64,000 nt of DNA, taken from Ophiocordyceps camponoti-saundersi (nom. inval.) (taxonomy: Eukaryota; Ascomycota; Sordariomycetes; Hypocreales; Ophiocordycipitaceae). A program made the translations under genes and the position numbers. The DNA lies in the NCBI GenBank assembly GCA_003339415.1, contig PDHQ01000078.1, positions 1 to 64,000 of the forward strand, read 5' to 3'. Positions 32,989 to 44,073 of this stretch are shown here, one piece after another; positions within the stretch are counted from its first letter, which is position 1, and every line of letters starts with the position of its first letter. Below the pieces are notes generated by a model. The model did not search any database. It worked only from the letters and a program-made list of their open reading frames with translations, and was not told the origin of the DNA.

Positions 32989-33801
32989 ATGCATCTCCCA
33001 TCCCTTCTCCTCCTGTTGCTAACCCCCTACCTGACAACCAGCATTCCCTCCCCTCCAAAGAAGCCGTTTGCGAACGTCAAGAACAAAGTTCTAAACTTCT
33101 TCTCTAACAAACCTCCGCCTCGCGCCTGTCCAAGCTTCAACTTCGGCAGTGGCGACAGCAGCAGCAGTGTTGAAAGATCAACAGCCCCCTACGACATCGC
33201 AGGCCTTCACCGTTTCGAATGGGTAATCGACCGCGTCCTCGCCCGCTCTTCAGCTCCCTACTACCGCTGCAGAGACGGAGACCAGCATATCACCAGCGAT
33301 ACGATGACCTATCTGAAACGCCAGTCCATAAACCACGTCATAAGCCTCAACGTCGAAGCCAACAACAAGACGATTTCCGACACTCTTCGTCGAGGGAAAA
33401 TCGATTATACGCCTATTCCCGTCGGTGACTTTCACTCGCCCACGTTCGCCGACTTGAATACGGCATTTGAAGCTTTCCGCGCCCATCGCTCTGGTAGGAC
33501 GTTGGTGTGGTGCGGCTACGGTCATGGCCGGACTGGTACCCTCGTCGTCGCCTTGCTCATGTATCTGGAGCATCATAAGCCGAAGCCCAAGTTCTTTGGC
33601 CAGGCTGATTATCGCAAGTATCACGTCGAGACGGCGGGGCAGGTTCAGGTTCTCGATAGGCTGCAGGCGGAGCTGACACGGAGGAGAACGCAAGACAAGG
33701 GGAGAGACAAGGGGAACGGCAAGGGGAACGACAAGGGGAACGACAAGGGCAAAGACAAGGGCAAAGACAAAGGGAGGCTGAAGCCCAAGACGAAGCTCTA
33801 A
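32989..33801 (+). CDS. secreted CX5R phosphatase-like protein with KDKG-repeat tail
   Basis: A single exon encodes 270 aa. The longer open frame is rejected because ATG 32989, in good context (CACCATGC), starts a signal peptide with a seven-residue Leu/Pro core. After a Ser-rich spacer, residues 75-235 resemble a compact tyrosine/dual-specificity phosphatase fold. The P-loop WCGYGHGRTGT has the CX5R signature: Cys175 and Arg181, with Trp in place of the usual His before Cys. An upstream Asp in PVGDFHSPT is a candidate general acid. The last 35 residues are repeats of GNDKG and GKDKG, a highly charged tail. Secretion suggests action outside the fungal cell, on a substrate that cannot be read from sequence. 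Confidence 0.75.
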   Translation: MHLPSLLLLLLTPYLTTSIPSPPKKPFANVKNKVLNFFSNKPPPRACPSFNFGSGDSSSSVERSTAPYDIAGLHRFEWVIDRVLARSSAPYYRCRDGDQHITSDTMTYLKRQSINHVISLNVEANNKTISDTLRRGKIDYTPIPVGDFHSPTFADLNTAFEAFRAHRSGRTLVWCGYGHGRTGTLVVALLMYLEHHKPKPKFFGQADYRKYHVETAGQVQVLDRLQAELTRRRTQDKGRDKGNGKGNDKGNDKGKDKGKDKGRLKPKTKL

Positions 33802-34330
33802 GGAAGGGGTTCGTTAGTCAAGGCCTGGAGGAAAAGAGACATGGGCCTGACTTGTAAGGGTATCAAGGATGAGACACCAGCCATTGATGGCATGGGAGAC
33901 AACATCGCTACGACACAACACAACGACCAGCTATATAGACAGTAAGGGCTTCATGCCAGAGACTTGAATTCGTACCTAATGACTACCAAGAGAGGTCTCA
34001 AAAGCGAGAAACCCCCCTGCTGTAGCACGGACTAGCTATGCCTCCATTATGACGATGGCCCCCTTTTTTCGATCTTCTTTTCTTTTTCTTTATGCTCCCT
34101 GCTGAACCCTTATTCGCCATATGCACTGATGACTTGCTTTTCATGATTTTGCTTAGATTAGAAAGAGAGAGAGAAGATGATAAAGAAGCAAACAGATAGG
34201 AGAAAATGCAAGAAAAGAGAAGAAGATGAAGAAGGAAGATGAAAGAAGTAATAGATAGAAAACAACATGGAAATGACTTTTCTTTTTCTCGTAAGGGCCA
34301 AAGGTAAAAGGCCAAAGGGACTCCGACAGC
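33802..34330. other. intergenic, no gene seen
   Basis: 3' flanks of two convergent genes; GA/AAG-rich DNA near 34160-34260. No gene seen. Confidence 0.5.
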
Positions 34331-34886
34331 TCAGGCGCCACCAGTCATCATCGCGTCGGCAGGACCTAGCTCCTCGTACGCAATCGGAGGCTCGCCCGGG
34401 TATCCAGGGGGCCGGGGCGGCACGTCCTGATAGACTGGGGGCGCCTCGTTGTCCCAGCTGACGCCGAGGCCGGGAAACTCGGTCATGACAACCGCAAAGT
34501 GCATGCGCAGGATACGGCCGGTGCCCGTCTGGGTGGCTTGCTGGGGCTTGCCTTCGGGGGCGAACTCTTTGGAGACGATGAGCTCGATGAGGAGCGAGTG
34601 CGTCACTTCGGTGCCGTCGCTCGTCTTGGTGTCGCAAGCGTAGTTTGGTTGAGAGTGCGACCTGCAGACCGGCACGCCAAAGTTGAACTCCATGTCGACG
34701 ATGCCGTCGAGGCCGGAGAAGTCGGACTTCCAGCCGTTGTGAAGCTGCTTCTCGCCTAGAATGCGTGTAGTGGACCGGCAGATGGACTTTGTTCCTCCTT
34801 GACTGCTTGTTATGGAAGAGTCGCTGCTGTGCCCGTCATCGTAGTCGATGTTTTCGTCGCCGTCATCGTCGACGTCATTGTCTCCG

Positions 34887-34918
<32 letters not shown>

Positions 34919-35965
34919 GGTATGTGCGGATGAGGAGGAGGCCGAGGATGAGCCCGAGTACGAGGCCGAGGATGGGGAGGCTGACGTGGAGCGAGAGGAC
35001 GAACAGGGAGAGGAAGAGGAGGAGCACGAGGAAGATGCGGGCAAATGGCGTTGACAGGGCGGAGCATACGTCTTAATCGTCTCCTCCAGACGCCATGTGA
35101 CCTTTTTAAGACGCCAGATGTCGACGGTGCCGGTCTTGACGTTGCGCGACATGAGGCCGTCGAGCTTGAGGGTCATGGCGTTGGTGGCGGTAGGATGGAT
35201 GACGGAGTTGTAGTGAGCACTGGCTTTGATGTTGGTAGGCGGGAAGACGCGGACGGAGTGGTGGGGGTAGAGAGGCTCGGGGAGCGAGCGCTTGACGTCT
35301 AGAGTGCGACACAGGTTGATGACGACTGGGACCCGGCCGTGGGGTCGCTGGATGACGGCCTGCGCCGCGAAGACGTACTCGACGACCAGGAGGGGAGTGT
35401 CGAGACAGGCGGGCAGACGGCCGTCGAGCAGGGCGGAGAAGGGAAACGAATGACGGCCGCGGGTCAAGACAGCCGACTTGTTCAGAAATCGCCACGACTT
35501 GAGCTCCCGCTCCTGGTACTCGCAGTCAAGACAGCGTGTATGAAAGGGCCGCTTCTGGGTCAAGCGGAGGCTGAGGGAGGCGGTAAAGCTTTCGATATGG
35601 ATGGCATCATCGGCGACATCCATGAGCATCTGACCAGAGACGAGAGCGCCGGTGCTCTCTTCCGGACTGCCGTGAAACATGATGGGAGGACTCTCGATGC
35701 TCCAGTCGAGACGAGCAGGGCCATGATGAGGGCCTAGATGAGGGCGATGGTGGTCCCTGGTCAGACGGCTGAAGGGTAGCGATAGCAGGTGAAGGTGGTG
35801 GTGATTATTTTCGGGCATTATGAGGGCGACGTTTTTTTGATGATCCGAGTCGGACCCGTGTCCTTTTGGTAATGTCGATGACGACGACGACGGTGTCTTC
35901 TTTTTCTTGTGCACGAGGTGGGAGGAGGTTGAGGTACGGAGGAAGTTTGTGACACGGTGAGGCAT
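34331..35965 (-). CDS. ART1/LDB19-type alpha-arrestin
   Basis: A single exon encodes 544 aa. The arrestin N-lobe is recognisable from IESPPIMFHGSPEESTGAL (about residue 89) through the zinc-like CLDCEY, the HSFPFSALLDGRLPA block, and SVRVFPPTNIKASA with the conserved WRLKKVTWRLEE. A long Ser-rich and acidic insert (about residues 310-385, many Asp) separates this from the C-lobe. Two PPxY motifs near the end (PPVY and PPGY, about residues 508-524) are binding sites for the WW domains of the Rsp5/NEDD4 ubiquitin ligase. The protein should therefore recruit that ligase to plasma-membrane transporters and trigger their endocytosis. Family: LDB19 (PF13002). Confidence 0.85.
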
Positions 35966-37219
35966 GATGAAGAGGGAAGGGGGAGGGTGATGAGCCCTCG
36001 TGACGTGTTGAATAGAAGAGGCTGGTTGGACAATGGTTGTGACGATGCCTTCCGACAGCGTTGTATGTATGTATGTAAGTATGAATGTACTTCTTTGCTT
36101 CTTCCTCGGGCCCGGAAGAGGGCATCGTCAGTTTTAAATACAACAGCTGCGAACTTGGGGCATAACTTTCCCGTGACCCACCCACAGACAGGGGGGGGGG
36201 AGGAGGAGACAGGGGACAGGGGAGGGGGGAGGAGTGGAGTGGGGATGGAAGGGTGGAGTCGGGGCTGGATGAACAATCAACGGATGTATCTTTTCTGCGC
36301 AGGATGGGCAGGGGGGTACATTTGCCAAGTCGTGACTCCCGCTGTAAGGGCTAGACTTGGTCGGGTTGTATTTGCGTACCTGAAAAGGCGCAACTAATTC
36401 TGTGTATCCGTACAGAAGATACTCCTTGCTAGGCTTCTCTCTCTCTCTCCTCTCCTCTCCTCTCCTCTCCTCTCTCTCTCAGGGTAATTCATTTTATTCA
36501 TTCAATATCCTGTTCTATTTTTTTTCTCCCTTTTTCCCCTTTTCAGATAAAACCTCCGTTCATATGATCATAGTCAACTGCTGTAAAAAAAAATTCGTAT
36601 CTATTTCTATTTCCTTCGAGAAAGAACATTAAAGTCCGTCACCTGTCAGTTTCTACCCGCATCGCCTCTCCGGTCGCGGAGTTCCCGGCTCTGTCTATCC
36701 GGCCGCTTTCTTGTCGCTCCTCCACGGAGCAAAAAAAAAAAAGGTACTAATGTAAGGTACTAGTACTAAGCCTCTTACCCGGCCGGTAGTCAGATACCTG
36801 CGGGCTCTGTGCGAAGCTACCTCATCTCCTCGAACAGCGCGCTACCGGAATCGCCTCGCCGGCGCCTACGAAACTTAGCTGCCTTTCAGGTACCACGTCG
36901 GCTCCACTCTCGGTACCGACCCAGCCGGGTGATTTGCTTTTTCTTCAGGGATCCTTTTTTTTTCCCCTTTGCTCTTCTTTTTTTTTCAGTCTGTCTTTTC
37001 TCTTTGTTTCTTTTTTGTCAAAAAAACCGTGGCTTGTTTCGAGCCTAAATAGTGGGGATTTTTTTCAATTATTTTTTCTTGTTCTTTTTTCCCCTTTTTT
37101 TGTTACTCTCTTTTAGCTTCTCTCGTTGAAACTGTCAGGAACTGTCATCTTTGATGGTGCAAGGAGGGAGAGTGTGTATGTGTGTTGAGACTTTTCAGAG
37201 AGGGAGAGAGACAAGACAG

Positions 37220-37286
37220 ACATGCAGAGAGAGACTCGAAGAGAGAGACTCGAAGAGAGAGACTCGAAGAGAGAGACAGAGTGAAA
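37220..37286. repeat. 16-bp GA-rich tandem repeat
   Basis: The unit GAGACTCGAAGAGAGA is repeated about four times inside a longer GA-rich stretch. Confidence 0.8.
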
Positions 37287-37941
37287 GACATACACAGAGA
37301 GAGAGAGAGAAAAACTAACAGCAGATTGCGCTGTGGAAAACTCTGCCGCTGAATAATCATGCGCCCTCTGGCCCTACCACTTTACCTGCAAGCCTGCATA
37401 AGACCACAGTCACCACACACACACAGACAAACGCGGGTTGCGTGTGCATGTAATCGCTCCGCACTGTGTTCCATTCACTGGCCACGGCGCTCGCCGCGTC
37501 CGAGCGTCGGTGGTTGTACCGCCTCACCTCGAGGGCACCACCACGACTTGTCCTCCTTAATCGGCCCCTCAACCCGCCTCGTCCACCTATGTAAGCCACC
37601 TAAGCCGCGCCCGCCCAGCCGCCCACCGTCCCCGCTCCCTCAGTCTCACACTGTCCTTTATGTAATTTGTCTGTCGATGAAGAAAAACTCACCATCCTTC
37701 TTCTCTCCCTTCTTCCCCAATCCCATCCATCCATCTCCGGATTCGTTCTGCGCCTTCTTGTTGAAAGTGAAAAGCTTCATCAGCTGCCTTTCTCTCCCTT
37801 TTTCTCTGTCTCTCCTCTTCCTTTCTTCTCTCTTTTCCACTCTTTCCCCCTCTACCAAATGTTTGCCTCTTTCTCCCCGCCCTCTACTGGAAAGTAACGC
37901 TTATCCTCGGCTTTCGCTTGATTCACCATGCTATGCCTACC

Positions 37942-37985
37942 TAGGTACCTAAACTACCTACCTAGGTAGGTAGGTAGGTAGGTAT
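37942..37985. repeat. TAGG/CCTA tetranucleotide tract
   Basis: Runs of CTAGGTAGG and its complement form a palindromic tract. Similar words recur at 38382-38400, 42350-42382 and 57638-57650, a motif commonly scattered through Sordariomycete intergenic DNA. Confidence 0.8.
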
Positions 37986-39116
37986 GCTTCCCTTCCTTGT
38001 AATCACCAGCACATTTCATTTGGTGAGGCTCCGAGAAGAGGATTGTCCACGGCCGGAGTCGTCTCTTTCTCTTATTCTTCACATCCTACAATGTACTATA
38101 TGTATGTATGTATGTAGTACGGAAACGTGTTCGGAAGTGCATGTATGTATGCGTGTAATGAATCTACTACACATACACACGTACGACAGACGCAGTGACG
38201 ACGCAAAATGCTCGTCTCCTCGTATGACTCACAGCCCACCAGCTTCACACGTCGTTCATGCATGCCACGATACAACGTACATACATACATACATTCATAC
38301 ATACTACACACATAACGCACTCAAGCTTCTTCCCTCCCTGCTTTCAAGTTCAAAACTGTCCTTTATGCTCGAACGTCTGTAGTTAGGTAGGTAGGTAGGT
38401 ATACATAAATCCATACACAAACTTACATTGTACGTCTGTAGATACAAGCATGCTTGGATGCAACTGTTATGAATCATGGTTAAAATCCGGTCCGGGTTCG
38501 GCCTCCGAAGAACAACCTCATCGCTCGGTATCCCATCCCCTCCGTGTCCCAGAACTCACCTTCTGCATCAACACACGTTTTTAGATGTCTCGTATCAACC
38601 TCGTGACCAGCCATCTATGTCTTCATCGTCATCGTCTTCGTCTTCACCTTTTTCCCCATCTTCATCATCACCTGCTGACTCTCTCTTTCTCTCTCCACCT
38701 GTGAAGCATACCACCTAAATGCCACGTGCGACAAACCCCCCCCCTCGTCTACCACATACAGATGACTCACTCGCCACGCTCACATCATTCCTCGCTGTAC
38801 GGACTGGACACATTGCCATGTCGCCTCAACCGAGAATGCGCACCGGTCTTTGGCCGCCGCCAGGCTTAACTGTCCTTGACCAGACTTTACTGACCTTGAC
38901 ATTACCTGTCTCAAAGTCCGGCTTCTTAGTTCAACATGCCTCATCAAGACTTCCCCTTCTTTCCCACCTAGATTCTCAACTACCATCGTTGCTAAGTTAG
39001 TCCATTCGCTCGGCAACTGCACCGTCCCAGCGGCGCTGCTTGTCGGAATGTCTCCCTTTCCTCAAAGACGAGGCCGACATGAGGCTGGTTCAGGCCGAAG
39101 CGGAAGAAAGAAAAGG

Positions 39117-39125
39117 TATATAAAG
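39117..39125 (+). promoter_or_regulatory. TATA-like box of the knottin gene
   Basis: TATATAAAG lies 76 bp upstream of the start codon at 39201, a typical position for a strongly expressed fungal gene. Confidence 0.5.
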
Positions 39126-39200
39126 AGCTTCGAGCCGAACCTGTAATCCTATATTCTGCAGATCGCCTCCAATCGAGTCTTCAATAGCAAGCCATCCACC

Positions 39201-40671
39201 ATGAAGTTCCTTGCCATCCTCGCTCTCACCAGCGCGACCGCCATGGCGGCTCGCAGCGGTAAGCCCTACGACGCAGGATCCGATCCAACCCCCTATGACC
39301 AAGGCGGAAACTCTGGGGGCGACGACAAGTACGGTGGTGGTCAATCCTATCCTGGCGGCAAGGATGACGAGGAGAAGGATGATGATGACGATGATGACAA
39401 CGGCGGCAATAAGTATGGTGAAGATCCGACCCCTGATCCGTACCCCAAGCCGTCTCCGGACCCGTACGAGAAGCCATCTCCGGACCCCTACCCCAAGCCT
39501 GCTCCGGATCCTTATAACAAGGAGCCGAGGCCCAGGCCAGAGCCCCCGAGGCCCCGTCCGGAGCCTCCCCGTCCGGAGCCTCCCCGCCCCCGGCCTCAGC
39601 CGCCTCGCCCTCGGCCCCAGCCGCCTCGCCCCCGGCCGCAGCCCCAATGCAAGAAGCCAGGCGAGAAGTGCAACCTGGGACTCGGTCCCGACTTCGGCTG
39701 CTGCAAGGGCAGATGCGTGCCCGACGGCAAGACTTTCCCCGGAGCTCCCGGCAGGGTAAGGCCCCACCTATTTTTCTTTGCCCGGCCACGACAGCAGCTG
39801 ACGTGTCTCCATAGTGCGAGCGCGAGGGAGGTGGACAACATCGTCAGCCCCAGTGCAAGAAGCCCGGCGAGAAGTGCAACCTAGGACTCGGTCCCGACTT
39901 CGGCTGCTGCAAGGGCAGATGCGTGCCCGACGGCAAGACTTTCCCCGGAGCTCCTGGCAGGGTAAGGACTTGATTTATCTTATCAACTAGCTATTACCCT
40001 AGCTAACGTTTCTTTGTAGTGCGAGCGCGAAGGAGGAGGCCAAGGTGGCTACGAGAAGCAGCCCACGTGCAAGAAGGAGGGAGAGGATTGCAACCTGGGC
40101 GTTGGCCCCGGCTTCGGCTGCTGCAAGGGCAGATGCGTCCCTAAGAGGGGAACGTTCCCTGGAGCTCCTGGCAAGGTGAGGACCTGATCATTTTGACTGG
40201 CCATTGCCCTGGCTAACGTTTCCCTGCAGTGCGAGCGCGAAGGAGGTGGCCAAGGTGGCTACGAGAAGCAGCCCACGTGCAAGAAAGAGGGAGAGGATTG
40301 CAACCTAGGCGTTGGTCCCGGCTTCGGCTGCTGCGAGGGCAAATGCGTCCCCAAGAGGGGAACGTTCCCTGGAGCTCCCGGCAGGGTAAGACTGCACCCC
40401 ATGTCCCTTTGACCTGGTCACGGCAGCGACTGACTCTTCTTTATAGTGCGAGCGCGAGGGAGGCGGTAATGGCGGCGGTCAGGGTGGCTATGGCGGTAAT
40501 GACGGCAACGGACAGGGAGGAGGCGACGATAACGGCGGCGGCAACGGCGGCGGCAACGGCGGCGGCAACGGCGGCGGCAACGGCGGCGGCAACGGCGGCG
40601 GCAACGGCGGCGGCAACGGCGGCGGCAACGGCGGATCTTACGGAGGCGGCGGCGGCGGCGGTGGCTACTAA
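39201..40671 (+). CDS. secreted multi-knottin protein, one exon per domain
   Basis: Five exons (39201-39755, 39815-39961, 40020-40175, 40230-40385, 40447-40671) give 412 aa, with four phase-0 introns of 54-61 bp. There is a signal peptide (FLAILALTSATAMA), an acidic stretch (K-DDEEKDDDDDDD), and a Pro-rich region of DPYPKPSP and PPRPRPEP repeats. Four units follow with the six-cysteine spacing C-x6-C-x9-CC-x3-C-x13-C, an inhibitor-cystine-knot pattern with core FGCCKGRC. Every intron falls just before the sixth cysteine, so each internal exon starts TGC-GAG-CGC-GA(G/A) (CERE) and ends GAPG(R/K). Units 1 and 2 are almost identical, as are 3 and 4. A GGGN-repeat tail ends the protein. Secreted knottins usually act as stable binders or inhibitors; the target is unknown. 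Confidence 0.88.
40528..40632. repeat. 9-bp coding minisatellite (Gly-Gly-Asn)
   Basis: The unit GGCGGCAAC is repeated about eleven times and encodes the GGN-repeat tail of the multi-knottin protein. Confidence 0.9.
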
Positions 40672-41083
40672 GCTTGAGTGCCGGAAGACAAGCAGAGGGG
40701 GTTACGAAGACACGAGAAAGCTGCCCTCTGTCTAATGCTTTTTTTGCCCGAGCAAAGTCGTTCGCTAGTTAGATGATGATGATGATGGTGATAATTAGAA
40801 AACGAAAGGAAAATGATGAAATGATTTTTCAAACAGTTTGTCCCATCGTCTTTGGGTTTCACGTATCGAGTCACGACAATGAATGAAGATGGATGGCATA
40901 ATTGCTCCGGCTAATAGAGCCATATTAGTGTCGAAAATGAAATGTAAATGGATTACATACATTGTATGTTCTCTATCAGATGCTACGCACAAGACAAATG
41001 CATCCAGATGCCCCAGCCCAAAACAAGCCTCCCCTCCCGCCAAGGCATGGAAACAACAACGACAGTAACAAGCAGCAGACTCT
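40672..41083. other. intergenic, convergent 3' flanks
   Basis: 3' ends of two convergent genes. An ATG trinucleotide run lies near 40772. No gene seen. Confidence 0.5.
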
Positions 41084-41842
41084 CTATTTGACCTTGAGGC
41101 AGGCGACAACCCCTTGCTGGTTGGTGCCAATCGCAAAAGTACCCTTACCGCAGTTCTTCTCGGGTTCCCATGCACCCTCGGATCCAGTCATGGTCCAATG
41201 AAGAGGACGATCGCCCAACCAAGCCTGTCCATCATTGTCCTTGACCATGACCGAAGCGTTCAGGAAGCGGACAGCCTGGTGACCAAAGGGATCGAGCGTA
41301 ATCTCCCACGGGTCGTCTTCCGAACCGACGAACTGACCCATGAGCTCGGGAGGGTTCGGCTTCTCGTCGATCTCGGTGCAGCTGGTCTTGTCCCCATCGT
41401 TGCAGGACCTGGACCATCTGGGCTCAAAGGGGGGCTTTTCATCTATCCACCATGCATGACCGCCGATGCAGCAAGCACAACCAGGACCACACAAGCCGAA
41501 TTGACGCTCGCCTTCTTTACATTGGCCGTGGACCCTGAGGGACTGTCGCTTCCGCAGGTGGACCTTGCCGGCTCCCGCCCAGAGGAAGTGCTCGTTTTCT
41601 ATGGCGCCGTCGTACGTTGTGACGCTCGCGAAGCCGGTGCCGACGTGTCCGCGCACGTTTCTCGGGCTGATGTAACATAACGGCCTGTCCCTGGCTCCGA
41701 TCCATAGACCATCCGCGTAGCTGATTGATTGCGGAGCCGCATAGAGGAGGTACTCCAAGTCTGGAGCATCGCCCGGGTAGTATGGCTTGGCCGTGGCCAG
41801 CATGGACGTTTGAATGGCGAAGAGGGCTGAGATGAGACGCAT
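41084..41842 (-). CDS. secreted Cys-rich protein of unknown function
   Basis: A single exon encodes 252 aa with a signal peptide (LISALFAIQTSMLATA). The mature protein has about ten cysteines. Clusters are C-x6-7 spaced, including QCKEGERQFGLCGPGCACC near residue 110 and SRSCNDGDKTSCTE near 150. Aromatic-rich segments (EHFLWAG, HAWWIDE, PLHWTMTG) suggest a beta-rich fold. The end, NCGKGTFAIGTNQQGVVAC, has the look of a C-terminal disulfide-closed strand pair. It is convergent with the multi-knottin gene. No known family is recognised. Confidence 0.75.
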   Translation of the reverse strand: MRLISALFAIQTSMLATAKPYYPGDAPDLEYLLYAAPQSISYADGLWIGARDRPLCYISPRNVRGHVGTGFASVTTYDGAIENEHFLWAGAGKVHLRKRQSLRVHGQCKEGERQFGLCGPGCACCIGGHAWWIDEKPPFEPRWSRSCNDGDKTSCTEIDEKPNPPELMGQFVGSEDDPWEITLDPFGHQAVRFLNASVMVKDNDGQAWLGDRPLHWTMTGSEGAWEPEKNCGKGTFAIGTNQQGVVACLKVK

Positions 41843-43034
41843 TTTCGAGACAAGTCAGTTGTTCGGATGTGGTGTATGTATGTCTTTGTGGTTTCTTAGC
41901 AGACGGTATATGTTATATCAGCGCCCACCACTCACAGTAGGAATCGCGATGCCTGAGAGAAAGAGCGGGAGAAAAAAAAGGAAGGGAGAAAAGCGAGAGA
42001 CTTGAGATGGTCCAAGAGACGATGTAGGCTTCAAGGTCCTCGAAGACGGTCCAAGAGATGGTCCAAGAGATGGTCCGAAGAGAGGAAGCTGGAAAGATGG
42101 AGAGCGGAAGGAGAGAGACCTCTTTTATGAGCGAAAATCTGCAGCCGAGCGATTGGCCTGGCTGTTGCATTTTGTCGCCTAACGCAAGTGAAAACTCTGA
42201 CAGAGCGAGGGTTCACGACGATGGTTCGTGTGAAGGAAAGCTGGCATGATGTGTCTGTTAGTCGAGTTTGTTTACCTCCTTCCCATCATGGCATCAACAC
42301 ACCCAACCCACACCTGCCTTATGTTGTCTACTACACACTAGTGGTTCCTACCTATCTAACTACCTAGGTAGGTAGGAAGGTACCTAGCTGAACAAGTGTC
42401 TATCACTCTTTCCTATTGAAGATGAAAAGCAGAAAGGGAAGCAGCAAGCGATAGCTAGGTACCTGCCTGCTATTTTTTTCTTGGCCATCATTGTTGATGG
42501 GAGAAGAGGCTGGGTGGGAGTCTATCGTGAAGCCTACCTACCTACCTGTAGGCAACTACATATTGCCGGCAACCAACCTCGACCAACCATTTCTCTCCCC
42601 CAAGGCATATCATACGATAAGCTTTTCCTCCGAGTCTATTCAATAAAAATATAAACAGAAAAAGAAAAAAAACAGCTGGGTTGAGTTGAGTTGACATCAA
42701 CTTACATACCATACTTCGGAGCTGTTGTTACCGCCATCTCTCTCTCTCCATGTTGGTTGCTTCTCACAGGGCAGGGTGGCAGCCCTGTCGTGCAAACGGG
42801 ATTCAGCACGCCAGCTGGCAGCCTGGGAATAGGGGACTTGAGAGAACAAAAAAAACCAGGTGTAGGGCTGGTTGATGGGAGGCATCTTCGTTTCACCCCG
42901 ATGTCAGGATCTCTTTCACACGCAGAGAGAGAGAGAAAGAGAACAACATCAAACGCATCCATCATCTGCTCGCTTCCATCCCTTCTCTTATCCCCAAGAA
43001 CAACAACACCTTCCTTAGCCAAACTCTCCCAAAC
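41843..43034. other. intergenic, no gene seen
   Basis: Contains three GGTCCAAGAGA-like repeats (42010-42080), TAGG-type tracts and GA-rich DNA. A plus-strand frame across 42691-43227 has no recognisable features and is not called. Confidence 0.5.
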
Positions 43035-44073
43035 ATGCATGAACCACCCTCGTCTCCTCTCGAGCTCGAGTTTCAAGAAGATGAAGAAGAAAAGCTCCAG
43101 CTCGAAAACGAGTTTAACTTTACGCCTCCTTCCACCCAACCCTCAGGCATCTATACGCCTCCCCCTCCTCCTCCTTCTCCTCCTTCAGAAGCATCCATCG
43201 GTGGCGACGTCGACCCTCTTGAACTGATCATGTGGCCCAGAGAGTGAGGACAAAGAAGAAAAAAGAAACTACCCTCGCCACTACGCATTTAAACTGACGG
43301 CTAACTTTGACAACTAGTTCTGCAGCCAAGGAACTCACTGCTATCGAGCTACGCGAGTCTTTCCGCATCGTACGAGCCTGTCGTCTGGCACATGGCATCC
43401 GAGAAGCGCCGTCGGTTGAGACCATGCTACGCTTCTTTGGCTCTATTTTCCACTCCTGGGATGGTGGCCTGTCTATGCCTATCGAGATGCCGCCCGTCGA
43501 GACTCCTCCCATGTCGAGGGTGAATGGTCAGCGAAGTCGTGAAGAGGTGGCGACGTGTTTCGGTAAGCTGGTGATGGAAGAGACGGACCAGTCGCCTCAT
43601 GCTCACCTTGATACCTTCTCCTAGCCGCCTTGAAAGGAGAGGAAGAAGTCATCAAGATATACTTCCGCGTCGAAATCAACCACCGAAACAAGACGACCAA
43701 CACCTTTCTCTGCGACAAGCACAACCATGTCTTCACCGGCGATAGGGAATCCCTGCACTGGCGACCCCAGATAGTAGTCGACCATCTGCAGTGGGAAACT
43801 TTCGCCACCCTCTGCGGAAGACTGGACGCCAGATTCCTCGCTTACAATGAGAAGAGGGCTCTCCGCTACATCCGCAACATCATCGCCGCCAACGTTCACG
43901 GCCAGGACTTTCCCACCCGCTTCTTGACGGATGGCCAGTACGTCTTTGCCGGTTCTGCTTCCTACATTCGCGGCCACTTTCCTCTTCTTTGGAGCTACTC
44001 TTCGTATAGGCCTGAGATGCCGGAGATGTGGCTCAGTTGTTGTTCGGGACGGCTTGCGAACGGTTCGGATTGA
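43035..44073 (+). CDS. conserved-looking protein of unknown function
   Basis: Three exons (43035-43243, 43318-43562, 43625-44073) give 300 aa; both introns have good GT-AG ends and correct phase. The N-terminal 70 residues are acidic then Pro-rich (YTPPPPPPSPPSE) and probably disordered. The ordered part is helical and then mixed, with ESFRIVRACRLAHGIREAP and SIFHSWDGGLSMP. The end contains VFAGSASYIRGHFPLLW. There is no signal peptide or membrane segment, so it is probably cytosolic or nuclear. No family is recognised. The start codon is supported only by composition. Confidence 0.6.

Larger units (their letters stand above)
35966..39200. other. 3.2-kb gene-free stretch with low-complexity tracts
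   Basis: No coding sequence could be supported on either strand. The stretch holds a G10 run (about 36187), CT-rich tracts (36430-36480), a GC-rich block (36640-36930), T-rich DNA (36950-37100), a 16-bp GA-rich repeat (37220-37285), CCTAGGTAGG-type tracts (37945-37985; 38382-38400) and ATGT/ACAT runs (38100-38300). Long untranslated leaders or noncoding RNAs cannot be judged by eye. Confidence 0.5.

Noticed and set aside
34789..35302. Plus-strand Arg/Ser-rich ORFs
   Set aside because: Opposite the acidic/Ser loop of the alpha-arrestin gene.
36640..36930. GC-rich block as an RNA gene or SINE
   Set aside because: No tRNA cloverleaf, A/B boxes or target-site duplication could be drawn.
42691..43227. 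178-aa plus-strand ORF
   Set aside because: Overlaps the first exon of the 43035 gene in another frame, has pyrimidine-rich composition and no features.
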